DNA from: CAMYLR01 sp039588915
GTDB taxonomy: Bacteria; Gemmatimonadota; Gemmatimonadetes; JACCXV01; JAHWKZ01
DNA length: 27,828 bases
Assembly (NCBI GenBank): GCA_039588915.1
Contig: JBDGYV010000029.1
Location: 1-27,828 of the forward strand
Direction of reading: 5' to 3'
In this document: in pieces, positions 15,292 through 23,134 of the stretch
Layout: each line of letters starts with the position of its first letter
Numbering within the stretch: position 1 is the stretch's first letter
Made by a program: the position numbers and the translations under genes
The notes under the pieces: generated by a model
Database searches by the model: none
What the model was told of the DNA's origin: nothing
The model's input: only the letters and a program-made list of their open reading frames with translations

Positions 15292-16148
15292 CATCGAGCG
15301 AGCGTTCTCGCGTAGCACTGGAGACGGCGTTCCTTACGAGCGGTTTGCCGGCCGACGTTCGGCTCGAGGTCGCCCGGGAGATGGCGAGTGCGGTTCGAGA
15401 GGAAGGCGCCACACCAGCGTTCATCGGCGTTCTCGAGGGCGAAGCGATCGATGGGCTCGAGTCTGCTGATCTCATACGGTTGGCCGGTTCGGGCACAAAG
15501 CTCAGCACCAGGGACTTGCCGTCTGCGATCGCTGTCGGCAGCAGCGGCGGCACGACCGTGGCGGCGACTTTGTTCCTCGCGCACCGCGCCGGGATCACCG
15601 TCATGGCGACGGGGGGAATCGGTGGGGTCCACCGGGCCACGGGATCGCCTGACGTTTCGGCCGATCTGATCGAGCTGTCGCGAACGCCTGCGGTGTTGGT
15701 CTGTTCTGGCGCCAAGGCGATTCTTGACCTCCCGGCGACGGTCGAGAAGCTCGAGACCTTGAGCGTCACGTGTATCGGTTTTGGAACCGAAGAGTGGCCG
15801 GGATTCTGGACGGTGTCCAGTGGTATAGGACTTGGACGATCGGTCGAAAGCGCCGAGCAAGTGGCGGCGATCTGGCGGGAGTCGCGTCGTTTGGCGCTAC
15901 CAGGTGCGCTGTTGGTCTGCGTCCCGCCGCCGGCTGACGAAGCGCTGACCGAAGGCGAGTCAGCGAGCGCTGTCGAGCGCGCGCTTGGCGATGCACAGAC
16001 CGAAGGCGTGGAGGGTCCGAGCTTGACGCCTTTTCTGCTGGACCGGATCGTCGCCCACACCGACGGGCGATCGCTAGCCGCCAATCGAGCGCTGCTCGTC
16101 AACAACGCTCGCGTTGCGGCGTTAATCGCACGAGCGATCAAGGATTGA
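15288..16148 (+). CDS. psuG: Pseudouridine-5'-phosphate glycosidase (PsuG family)
   Basis: The TTG start at 15288 overlaps the previous stop (TTGA). The 286-residue protein matches PsuG, which reversibly splits the C-C bond of pseudouridine 5'-phosphate to ribose 5-phosphate and uracil. Compared with remembered E. coli PsuG, all key residues are kept: E12 (E31), K71 (K93), H115 (H137), D126 (D149), K143 (K166) and N266 (N289), in motifs VALET, KLSTRDL, GGIGGVHR, SADL and SGAKAILDL. Differences are an N terminus about 19 residues shorter and a Ser where E. coli has His in the loop after the catalytic Glu (S18 for H37). No PsuK kinase is encoded nearby. The family also contains C-glycoside-forming enzymes such as AlnA, so a synthetic role is possible. 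Confidence 0.88.
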   Translation: MTSSERSRVALETAFLTSGLPADVRLEVAREMASAVREEGATPAFIGVLEGEAIDGLESADLIRLAGSGTKLSTRDLPSAIAVGSSGGTTVAATLFLAHRAGITVMATGGIGGVHRATGSPDVSADLIELSRTPAVLVCSGAKAILDLPATVEKLETLSVTCIGFGTEEWPGFWTVSSGIGLGRSVESAEQVAAIWRESRRLALPGALLVCVPPPADEALTEGESASAVERALGDAQTEGVEGPSLTPFLLDRIVAHTDGRSLAANRALLVNNARVAALIARAIKD

Positions 16149-16810
16149 GCTCGGTGACACGGGTCAAGGTGTGCTGCATCGCCAGCGTGGCCGAAGCCCG
16201 ACTCGCCGTTCAGGAGGGTGCCGCCGCGCTCGGACTCGTATCCGCGATGCCCAGCGGTCCCGGGCCGATCGACGAAGCTGAGATCGCAGCGATCGCACCC
16301 CGTGTGCCCCCCGGCGTGACGACCCTGTTGCTGACGTCGCGCACCGATCCGGACGCGATCATCGATCAACAACGGCGGTGCGGGGTCAGTGGGATCCAGC
16401 TCTGTGATCGGCTCGAGTCGGGTGCCCACCGCGAGCTCCGTCGGGCGATGCCCGGCATTCGGTTGGTGCAGGTAGTTCACGTGACCGGTCGGGAGTCGAT
16501 CGACGAGGCGCTATCCGTAGCGCCCGAAGTGGACGCGCTGTTGCTCGATTCGGGCCGCCTCGACGCGCCGGTCAAGGAGCTGGGCGGGACCGGCCGGGTT
16601 CACGATTGGACGGTCAGTCGAGCGATCCGCGATGCGGCACCAGTGCCGGTGTTTTTGGCTGGCGGATTGAATCCCGAAAACGTCGGCGAGGCGATCGCCG
16701 CCGTACGACCGTACGCGGTGGATCTATGCACGGGGATCCGCATCGATGGTCAACTCGACAAAGCCAAGCTAGTCGCCTTCATGCGGTGCGTGCGGCGAGC
16801 GTTGGCGTAA
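16145..16810 (+). CDS. TrpF-like (phosphoribosylanthranilate isomerase-like) protein
   Basis: The start is taken as the TTG at 16145 overlapping the psuG stop; an in-frame GTG at 16154 is an alternative. The 221-residue barrel keeps TrpF features: KVCCI with the general-base Cys (C10), LLLDS with the general-acid Asp (D135), GGTGRVHDW (147-155) and AGGLNPENV with the phosphate-binding end. The segment that reads SPRY or SKRY in true TrpF, whose Arg binds the anthranilate carboxylate, reads SGPGP here (37-41). The usual SG-Glu near the end is TGIR. No other trp genes are present. I therefore expect the same Amadori-type chemistry on another phosphoribosylamine-like substrate. The last 42 bp overlap the convergent S4 gene. 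Confidence 0.8.
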   Translation: MSSVTRVKVCCIASVAEARLAVQEGAAALGLVSAMPSGPGPIDEAEIAAIAPRVPPGVTTLLLTSRTDPDAIIDQQRRCGVSGIQLCDRLESGAHRELRRAMPGIRLVQVVHVTGRESIDEALSVAPEVDALLLDSGRLDAPVKELGGTGRVHDWTVSRAIRDAAPVPVFLAGGLNPENVGEAIAAVRPYAVDLCTGIRIDGQLDKAKLVAFMRCVRRALA

Positions 16811-17203
16811 TCGCTCCAGCTCGCGGCGATCCTTTTTGGTCGGCCGCCCCTTGCCTTCGTAGCCCTGTACGAGCGATTGCTTCATCTGCGCGCGTCGCTT
16901 CTCGCGCTCGGCGACGCTGTCGGGTGTTTCTCGGTACAACTTGATCGCCTCGCTCGCCGAACCGCGCTGTTCGGAGAGCGTCTCGACGACGAGCCGAAAC
17001 TCGTACGCACCCTTGCGAACCGTCACTCGGTCGCCGATGTGCACCGCCACACCGGGCTTTGTTCGGCGGTCGTTCAGCCGGACTTTGCCGCCGCCGACCG
17101 CTTTGGAGGCCAGCGACCGGGTCTTGTATTGCCGGGCCGCCCAGAGCCAACGATCGAGTCGTACTCGCTGGTCGGTTGGATCTTCCTGTTTTGGTGCGTG
17201 CAA
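16769..17203 (-). CDS. hslR: Hsp15-type S4-domain RNA-binding protein
   Basis: A 144-residue protein with an N-terminal S4 domain: RLDRWLWAARQYKTRSLASKAV (about residues 15-36), GGKVRLNDRRTKPG and VHIGDRVTVRKG. The C-terminal tail is highly basic (GYEGKGRPTKKDRRELERLR). Hsp15 binds stalled 50S subunits carrying peptidyl-tRNA and helps recycle them. The only usable start is a TTG at 17203. It is a lone - strand gene between two + strand operons, its 3' end overlaps the trpF-like gene by 42 bp, and it is divergent from allantoinase by 56 bp. Confidence 0.88.
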   Translation of the reverse strand: MHAPKQEDPTDQRVRLDRWLWAARQYKTRSLASKAVGGGKVRLNDRRTKPGVAVHIGDRVTVRKGAYEFRLVVETLSEQRGSASEAIKLYRETPDSVAEREKRRAQMKQSLVQGYEGKGRPTKKDRRELERLRQRSPHAPHEGD

Positions 17204-17259
17204 AATCGATCCTCGATCTAGATTGGCGCCATGAACCGTACCCCGAAAAAGCTAGCGAC

Positions 17260-18606
17260 GTGACCGAGCCTCGGCTTGTCGTGCGTGGTCGACGCGTCGT
17301 TCTTGCGGACGGGATCGGGCCGGCGACGGTGAGGGTCGACCACGGCGTGATTACGTCGATCGACGGTCATGAAGCCGATTCGGAAGATGCGAATATCGTC
17401 GATGCTGGGGATGACTTCGTCATGCCAGGGGTGGTCGATACTCACGTCCACGTAAACGAGCCCGGCCGTACCGATTGGGAGGGATTCGAGACGGCGACCC
17501 GCGCCGCGGCTGCGGGCGGCGTGACGACGATCGTGGACATGCCGCTGAACTCGACTCCGGCGACGACCACTGTTGACGCGTTGCACGAGAAGGTCACGGC
17601 AGCGCGCGGGAAATGTGCGATCGACGTCGGGTTCTGGGGTGGTGTGGTGCCGGGGAACGGAGCTGAGCTCGAGCCACTGCTCGAAGCTGGCGCGCTCGGG
17701 TTCAAAGCGTTTCTGGTGCCGTCCGGTGTGCCTGAGTTCGAAGCGATAGGCGACGACGAGTTGGGCCGCGCAATGGAGATACTGGCACGGCGAAATGCGG
17801 TGCTGCTCGTCCACGCCGAGGATGAGCCATCGTTGGACACGATCGAAGGGCGGTCGCGGCAGCCTTACAGCGACTACTTGGCATCGCGGCCTCCAGCGTG
17901 CGAAGAGCGAGGCGTCGCGCGGTTGATCGATCTGAGCCGTGCGACGGGCTGTCGGGTGCACGTCGTTCACCTGGCGAGCGCAACCGCGCTCGACACGATC
18001 CGAGCCGCCAAGGAGTGCGGGACCCCGCTCACTGTTGAAACGTGTCCCCACTACCTGACGTTCGCTGCCGAGGAGATCGACGATGGTGATACGACGTGTA
18101 AGTGCGCGCCACCGATCCGGGAAACCGATCATCGGGACGCGCTCTGGGCTGGCTTGGCGGACGGAACGATCGATCTTGTGGCATCCGACCATTCGCCGTG
18201 CCCACCCGACCTCAAGCAGATCGAGAGCGGTAACTTCGTGACCGCTTGGGGTGGGATCGCATCGCTCCAGTTGAGCCTGGCGGCGGTTTGGACGGCCGCC
18301 AGAGGCCGGGGTTTTGATGTCGATGATATGGTGAGGTGGATGTGCGATCAGCCGGCACGTTTGGCCGGCCTCGAGTCGAGAAAGGGAGCGATCGCGATCG
18401 GTCGCGACGGCGACCTGGTGATTTGGGATCCCGATCAGGCGTTTACCGTCGACGCCGAGAAGCTTCACCACCGGCATGCGTTGACGCCGTACCAGGGTCG
18501 CACGTTGTACGGCAGGGTCGAGCAAACGTTTCTACGCGGCCAGTTGGTCTACGACCGCGGCGCCTTCGCTGTTCCGTCGGGACAGTGGCTCAAGATGGAG
18601 GGATGA
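17260..18606 (+). CDS. allB: Allantoinase
   Basis: A 448-residue cyclic amidohydrolase that opens allantoin to allantoate. Metal-site residues are all present: H62 and H64 (DTHVHVNEP), the lysine to be carboxylated K149 (GFKAFLV), H185, H237 and D310 (ASDHSP). Allantoinase-specific stretches include NEPGRTDWEGF, GFWGGVVPGN, ETCPHYL, CAPPIRE and AWGGIASLQL, which separate it from dihydroorotase. The start is the GTG at 17260; the frame is open further upstream but those codons lie inside the S4 gene. It heads the allantoin operon and its stop overlaps the allantoicase start. Confidence 0.93.
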   Translation: MTEPRLVVRGRRVVLADGIGPATVRVDHGVITSIDGHEADSEDANIVDAGDDFVMPGVVDTHVHVNEPGRTDWEGFETATRAAAAGGVTTIVDMPLNSTPATTTVDALHEKVTAARGKCAIDVGFWGGVVPGNGAELEPLLEAGALGFKAFLVPSGVPEFEAIGDDELGRAMEILARRNAVLLVHAEDEPSLDTIEGRSRQPYSDYLASRPPACEERGVARLIDLSRATGCRVHVVHLASATALDTIRAAKECGTPLTVETCPHYLTFAAEEIDDGDTTCKCAPPIRETDHRDALWAGLADGTIDLVASDHSPCPPDLKQIESGNFVTAWGGIASLQLSLAAVWTAARGRGFDVDDMVRWMCDQPARLAGLESRKGAIAIGRDGDLVIWDPDQAFTVDAEKLHHRHALTPYQGRTLYGRVEQTFLRGQLVYDRGAFAVPSGQWLKMEG

Positions 18607-19625
18607 TGGATCACGAGCCGGAAGAGTTTGGCTTCGAGCGCTACTGCGATCTCGTGGCCGAGCGGTTGGGAGGCGAGGTGGTGGCGTTTAACGATGAGTT
18701 CTTCGCGCCCGCCGCAAACCTGCTAAAGCCAGGCCCGCCGGTGTTCGACCCCGACCGCTACACCGATCGCGGCAAGTGGATGGATGGGTGGGAAACGCGC
18801 CGTCGTCGCGAAGCGGGTCACGATTGGTGTGTCGTACGCCTTGGGGCTGCGGGTGAACCTCGCGGGGTGACAATCGACACGACCCACTTCCGTGGCAACC
18901 ACCCCGCCCGAGCGTCGCTTGAAGCGTGTTCGGCTGAACAGAGGTCGACCGACCAACCGGAGTGGATCGAACACGCCGACTGGACCACGGTACTGGGCGA
19001 AGTCGATCTCGAGCCCAACACGCCTAACCCGTTCGAGCTCGGCGAGACCGAACGATGCACCCACGTTCGGCTCAACATCTACCCCGATGGCGGTGTGGCG
19101 AGACTGCGCGTGCACGGGCTCATTCGACCGGAGTGGGAGCGCATCGCCGGCGAGGTCGACTTGGCCGCCGCGCTGTGCGGGGGTCGCGTGATCGACTGCT
19201 CAGACGCGTTCTTCAGTCAGCCCGGGAATTTGTTGCTGCCCGGAAAATCGACCGGCATGTTCGATGGTTGGGAGACCCGCCGTCGCCGCGGTCCGGGACG
19301 CGACTGGGTCGTCGTTCGGTTGGGCCGTCGCGGAATGATCTCCACCGTCCAGGTCGATACACACTACTTCAAGGGGAACTACCCTGCGGCTTGCTCTGTC
19401 GAGGCATTGGACGTCGAGACCGACGTCGATGAGTTGGATGTTCCAGACGGCGAATGGGCCGAGCTGTTGCCGCGAACCGCGCTGGAGGCTGACCGCGGGC
19501 ACCGGTTCGAACCACCCACGATCGTGCCCCATACCGCGACTCACCTGCGGCTCAACATCTATCCGGATGGTGGCGTGGCTCGCTTTCGAGCCTACGGGGA
19601 ACTGGCTGAAACCAGGGTCCCGTGA
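18603..19625 (+). CDS. alc: Allantoicase
   Basis: A 340-residue protein that hydrolyses allantoate to ureidoglycolate and urea. It consists of two repeated jelly-roll halves, each with NDEFFAPAANLL/SDAFFSQPGNLL, MDGWETRRRR/FDGWETRRRR, DW(C/V)VVRLG, TTHFRGNHPA/THYFKGNYPA and HLRLNIYPDGGVAR-type motifs. This internal duplication is typical of the family. ATG at 18603 or 18606 are equally possible; the first gives an ATGA overlap with allantoinase. The stop overlaps the uraD-type start. Confidence 0.93.
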   Translation: MMDHEPEEFGFERYCDLVAERLGGEVVAFNDEFFAPAANLLKPGPPVFDPDRYTDRGKWMDGWETRRRREAGHDWCVVRLGAAGEPRGVTIDTTHFRGNHPARASLEACSAEQRSTDQPEWIEHADWTTVLGEVDLEPNTPNPFELGETERCTHVRLNIYPDGGVARLRVHGLIRPEWERIAGEVDLAAALCGGRVIDCSDAFFSQPGNLLLPGKSTGMFDGWETRRRRGPGRDWVVVRLGRRGMISTVQVDTHYFKGNYPAACSVEALDVETDVDELDVPDGEWAELLPRTALEADRGHRFEPPTIVPHTATHLRLNIYPDGGVARFRAYGELAETRVP

Positions 19626-20152
19626 GCGGCGTCGACCGCGTCAACGGACTTTCGTCGGAGGATGCACAAGCCGAGCTCCTTCGCTGTTGCGCGGTCGAAC
19701 GCTGGGCACAGCGGGTCGTCGACGGTCGGCCGTACGACAGCGTCGACGAGTGGCGCCAGGCGGCCGACGAAGCGTGGCGCGAGCTGGATGAAGAAGATTG
19801 GCAATGGGCGATCAATCACCATCCACGCATCGGGGACCGTCCGGATGGAGACCGATTCCGCGCCACTCGAGATTGGTCGGCCGAGGAGCAAGCGGGGCTG
19901 GCCAAGGCCGGTGACGAAACACACGATCGGCTGGCGGTCGGACAGCAAGCGTACGAAGAGAAGTTCGGCTATATCTTTCTGATCTGTGCCACCGGCAAGA
20001 GCGGCGACGAGATGGCGGCCGCGCTCGAAGCGCGATTAGGAAACAATCCGGAAACAGAGTTAGCGGTAGCGGCCGAAGAACTTCGAAAGATCATGATCCT
20101 GCGATTGGAGAAGCTGCTCGTTGACGAGCGCGATTACGACCCACGTACTTGA
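19622..20152 (+). CDS. uraD: OHCU decarboxylase (UraD)
   Basis: A 176-residue helical protein with the family signature HHPRIG; the catalytic His is H67. The enzyme decarboxylates 2-oxo-4-hydroxy-4-carboxy-5-ureidoimidazoline to S-allantoin. The GTG start overlaps the allantoicase stop (GTGA). GYIFLICATGKSGDEM and the C-terminal ELRKIMILRLEKLL are conserved family segments. Its 3' end overlaps the uraH start by 32 bp in another frame. Confidence 0.93.
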   Translation: MSGVDRVNGLSSEDAQAELLRCCAVERWAQRVVDGRPYDSVDEWRQAADEAWRELDEEDWQWAINHHPRIGDRPDGDRFRATRDWSAEEQAGLAKAGDETHDRLAVGQQAYEEKFGYIFLICATGKSGDEMAAALEARLGNNPETELAVAAEELRKIMILRLEKLLVDERDYDPRT

Positions 20153-20462
20153 CACCGCGGCCGGGCGTCCGGCAGCGGGGATCGACGTTCGACTCTCGAA
20201 CCGCGACGCGAACGGGGCGTGGCGTGAGATCGGGAGCGGCACAACCGATGGTGACGGACGGGTAGGCGATTTGCTATCCGACACACTGGAGTCGGGAGAG
20301 TACCGACTCCGGTTCGAAACCGGTGCTTACTTCGATCGGCTCGACATGGCCGCTTTCTATCCACACGTCGACGTGATATTCTCAGTCGCCGACCCGACCC
20401 AACACTATCACGTTCCGATCTTGCTCAACCCGTTCGGCTACTCGACTTATCGCGGAAGTTGA
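20121..20462 (+). CDS. uraH: 5-hydroxyisourate hydrolase (transthyretin-like)
   Basis: A 113-residue transthyretin-fold enzyme converting 5-hydroxyisourate to OHCU, the step before UraD. It shows the family's N-terminal ITTHVLDTAAGRPA with the active-site His (H8), HYHVPILLNPFGYSTYRGS at the end with a second His and the diagnostic YRGS terminus. The TTG start at 20121 lies inside uraD, so the two genes overlap by 32 bp. The convergent aldolase gene ends only 4 bp away, leaving no space for a terminator. Confidence 0.93.
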   Translation: MTSAITTHVLDTAAGRPAAGIDVRLSNRDANGAWREIGSGTTDGDGRVGDLLSDTLESGEYRLRFETGAYFDRLDMAAFYPHVDVIFSVADPTQHYHVPILLNPFGYSTYRGS

Positions 20463-20466
20463 CTCG

Positions 20467-21831
20467 TCAGCTCGGTTGACGGGCGGCGAAGATGTGAGCA
20501 AACGAGCGAGTTTCGATTTCGGCTAGCGTGAGGCCGGTGCGCTCGATGTCCTTGTCATCGAACGCGCCACAGTTAACGCCCCGCAAGAAGAAGTTGAGCA
20601 ACGCTTGACCGGTGGCGGCGTCGTCAAACACGTCGCCGGTCAAAGTGGCCCGCGCAGCTTGCCCCACAAACTGACTCAACCGCTCGATCGCGGCGTCGCG
20701 CTCTTGAAGAAAGAACGTGTACAGCGCGGCGTAACGCGTCGGGAGTTGAGCCGGATGCAGGTCCCACCCTTGGAAGTAGGCATGCCTCAAGCTGTGCAGC
20801 ACGTGGCGGAAATGGAGCGCCCATGCGCGGTGAACCGCCAGCCGGTTCTCCTGCTCCTGTTGGAGGGTCAGCGTCGAGCCCGGTACGGGTCGGTGAATCC
20901 GCGCCGGCAGGATGTTTGTGGCCCCGTCGGAAAGCCATACTCCAGTATCACGTAACGCCACTTGCATCATGTGGCGCGCGAAGTCGCACGCGGGATGATC
21001 GAGGTCCTGATGATGGGCGGTGATCTCGACGCTGGCGGTGTAGTCATAGACCCCGAAGTGAGCTGCGATGCAGCGACCGCGACCAGCGGCGACCAAGCCT
21101 GGCAGCGCGCACCGGCCATCGGGGCCGATGATCGACTGGGGTGTCTCGACCATGATCTCCATCTTGAGCGTCCCGGAAGGGAGAGAGAGGCCAGCTTCGA
21201 GCTGGTCGAAGAGGTCGGCCAACACAGCCACCTGCTCGGGCAGCACGACCTTCGGATTGGTGACCACGAAACCCGGCGGCAGCTCTCCGCCGGTAGCGTC
21301 CAACAGCGTGGTGACGAAGATGTCGAGCGTGCTGATCGCGCGATCGGCCAGTGCGTCGGTAAACGGTTTTATCCGAATGCCGATGAAGGGGGGCAGCGAT
21401 CCGCGGTCGAGACCGGTGGCAACCTCGCGGGCGGTGCTTGCCGCGCAAGCGTCTTCCTCGTCATCGGGGCGATGGCCGTAACCATCCTCGAAATCGATGC
21501 GGAAATCCTCGAGCGGTTCCTTTTCAAGCTTGTCGGCGACACGCAGGTAAACGCGTTCGGCCAACCCGGCCGGCTCGTCGGGAATCCCGACCACCTTGGC
21601 AAACAGTTCGAAGTCCGGCGCGTACCGGTTTAGCGTTTGACGTGCAACGGCCCCCAGCTTGGCTGCCGAATCGGCTCGAAAGAGGTCAGCTCCGCCGTAG
21701 ACGGTGTGAACCGGCTGCCGTCCGGGACGTTGACCGGGATACGCGGCGACGAAGTTTCGGTTGGCGGACGCGAGTCCGTCCAGAGCTGCGGCGACGGCCG
21801 CGTCTTTGAGCGTTCGTGGCGTATCGCTCAT
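20467..21831 (-). CDS. CitE/HpcH-like aldolase superfamily protein (DUF6986-like)
   Basis: A 454-residue protein related to the HpcH/HpaI/CitE and malate-synthase-like aldolases. RIDFEDGYGHRPDDEED (about 109-125) and KMEIMVETPQSI (about 223-234) look like the Mg-binding acidic motifs, and AAHFGVYDYTA is a typical barrel segment. It is longer than CitE, with a helical C-terminal extension. I associate this type (DUF6986) with bacterial purine-degradation loci, where it may handle glyoxylate or a downstream C2 unit; that role is inference. The ATG at 21831 overlaps the FAD-subunit stop (ATGA), making it the last gene of the xanthine dehydrogenase operon. Confidence 0.75.
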   Translation of the reverse strand: MSDTPRTLKDAAVAAALDGLASANRNFVAAYPGQRPGRQPVHTVYGGADLFRADSAAKLGAVARQTLNRYAPDFELFAKVVGIPDEPAGLAERVYLRVADKLEKEPLEDFRIDFEDGYGHRPDDEEDACAASTAREVATGLDRGSLPPFIGIRIKPFTDALADRAISTLDIFVTTLLDATGGELPPGFVVTNPKVVLPEQVAVLADLFDQLEAGLSLPSGTLKMEIMVETPQSIIGPDGRCALPGLVAAGRGRCIAAHFGVYDYTASVEITAHHQDLDHPACDFARHMMQVALRDTGVWLSDGATNILPARIHRPVPGSTLTLQQEQENRLAVHRAWALHFRHVLHSLRHAYFQGWDLHPAQLPTRYAALYTFFLQERDAAIERLSQFVGQAARATLTGDVFDDAATGQALLNFFLRGVNCGAFDDKDIERTGLTLAEIETRSFAHIFAARQPS

Positions 21832-22649
21832 CGGTGGTTCATTTCCTCGATTGCGTAATAAAGGACTCGGCTCATTACTTGCTCGCGATACGCCGCCGTC
21901 GACCGCAGGTCATCGATCGGCGAGACATCCGTGCGTATCGCCGGCAGCAGATCATCGGGCGACTCGAGCGGCTCACCGTTCGAGATCCGCGCTTCGATCG
22001 TTGGACACCGACGAATCGTCGGCGCGACGCTGCTCGCGACCACACGCCACCCCGAGCCGTTTGATACCATCGCCGCACCCACCTTGGCGATCGCCTGAGC
22101 GCGACGCGACCCGACCTTGATAAACCGTTGATGCCGGTAGGTCCGCCTCGGAATCCGGATCGCGACGATGAGCTCGTCCGGTGTGAGATCCATCTCCTTG
22201 TAACCGGAGTAAAACCGCTCGAGCGGCACGTCGCGGCGCCCCTCGGACGAGGCGATCACCACCGACGCGCCGTACGCCATCAAGACCGGAACCCCGTCTG
22301 CAGCGGGGGAGCCATTGGCGATGTTTCCGGCCCACGTTCCGCGGGTCTGGATCTGGACCGCGCCGACCTGGCGTGCGGCGTCGACCAGCAACGGAAAAGC
22401 GGCGCCGATCACGGGGTCGGTGACGACATCCCAGTACGTCGTGAGCGCGCCGAGCTCGAGGGTGTCATCCGACCAGTCGATGCGACGAAGTTCGTCCAAG
22501 CCCCAAAGATCCAAGTAATCGCGATCGTGGCGCTCGAGCTGTTCAGGCCAGTGAACGAGCAAGTCGGTCCCACCGGCCATCGGCGTGGCGTCTTCGTCGC
22601 GTCGTATCTCGAGCGCCTCGGTCAGCGTGGTCGGCATGAAGACGGTCAT
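21828..22649 (-). CDS. Xanthine dehydrogenase FAD-binding subunit
   Basis: A 273-residue medium subunit of a molybdenum hydroxylase. TPMAGGTDLLVHW near residue 25 and RGTWAGNIANGSPAADGVPVL near 100-120 bind the FAD as in XdhB/CoxM proteins; the CO-dehydrogenase-type C-terminal domain follows. It passes electrons from the 2Fe-2S subunit to NAD or another acceptor. The chosen ATG at 22649 overlaps the stop of the 2Fe-2S gene by four bases. Earlier in-frame codons would extend into that gene. Confidence 0.9.
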   Translation of the reverse strand: MTVFMPTTLTEALEIRRDEDATPMAGGTDLLVHWPEQLERHDRDYLDLWGLDELRRIDWSDDTLELGALTTYWDVVTDPVIGAAFPLLVDAARQVGAVQIQTRGTWAGNIANGSPAADGVPVLMAYGASVVIASSEGRRDVPLERFYSGYKEMDLTPDELIVAIRIPRRTYRHQRFIKVGSRRAQAIAKVGAAMVSNGSGWRVVASSVAPTIRRCPTIEARISNGEPLESPDDLLPAIRTDVSPIDDLRSTAAYREQVMSRVLYYAIEEMNHR

Positions 22650-23134
22650 CGACCCTCCTCCTCCAGCGTCTGACCCACGCCATCGATGATCCCGTCGTAA
22701 CCGGTACAGCGGCACAAGTTGCCGGCCATGAGCTGGCGCAGCGTGTAGCTCCCAAGCAACTCAGGGTGCTCCCAAATCCATACCGCAGTCATGACGACGC
22801 CCGGTGTACACGCGCCGCACTGGGTCGCGCCGGACCCGAGTAGTGCGCTGAGATCGGCCGGATCGATCGATTCGACCGTGCGCACCTGGGTGCCGCGCAT
22901 CTGGTACGTGGGGATCAAGCACGAGTTCACCGGTATGCCGTTCACGTGCACGGTGCACGCGCCGCACTCTCCCTCGCCGCATCCTTCTTTTGTGCCGGTC
23001 ATGCCGAATCGATACCGTAGCGTGTCGAGCAAACGCTCGGCGGGGTCGATGGTGATAGCGACCTCCAGCCCGTTCAGCGTAAACGCGACATCGATCGGTG
23101 GTCGGTTCACGGGCGGCACTGAGTCAGCGTCCAT
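22646..23134 (-). CDS. Xanthine dehydrogenase 2Fe-2S subunit
   Basis: A 162-residue small subunit with both expected clusters: plant-ferredoxin-type ligands C52, C57, C60 and C72 (CGEGECGAC...SC) and the helical-domain ligands C106, C109, C141 and C143 (CGACTPG, CRCTGY). It carries electrons from the Mo centre to FAD. The start overlaps the end of the Mo-subunit gene by 11 bp. Confidence 0.93.
   Translation of the reverse strand: MDADSVPPVNRPPIDVAFTLNGLEVAITIDPAERLLDTLRYRFGMTGTKEGCGEGECGACTVHVNGIPVNSCLIPTYQMRGTQVRTVESIDPADLSALLGSGATQCGACTPGVVMTAVWIWEHPELLGSYTLRQLMAGNLCRCTGYDGIIDGVGQTLEEEGR

Noticed and set aside
17218..18525. Long - strand open frame opposite allantoinase
   Set aside because: Arg/His-rich composition with no motifs; it is the antisense shadow of a clear allantoinase.
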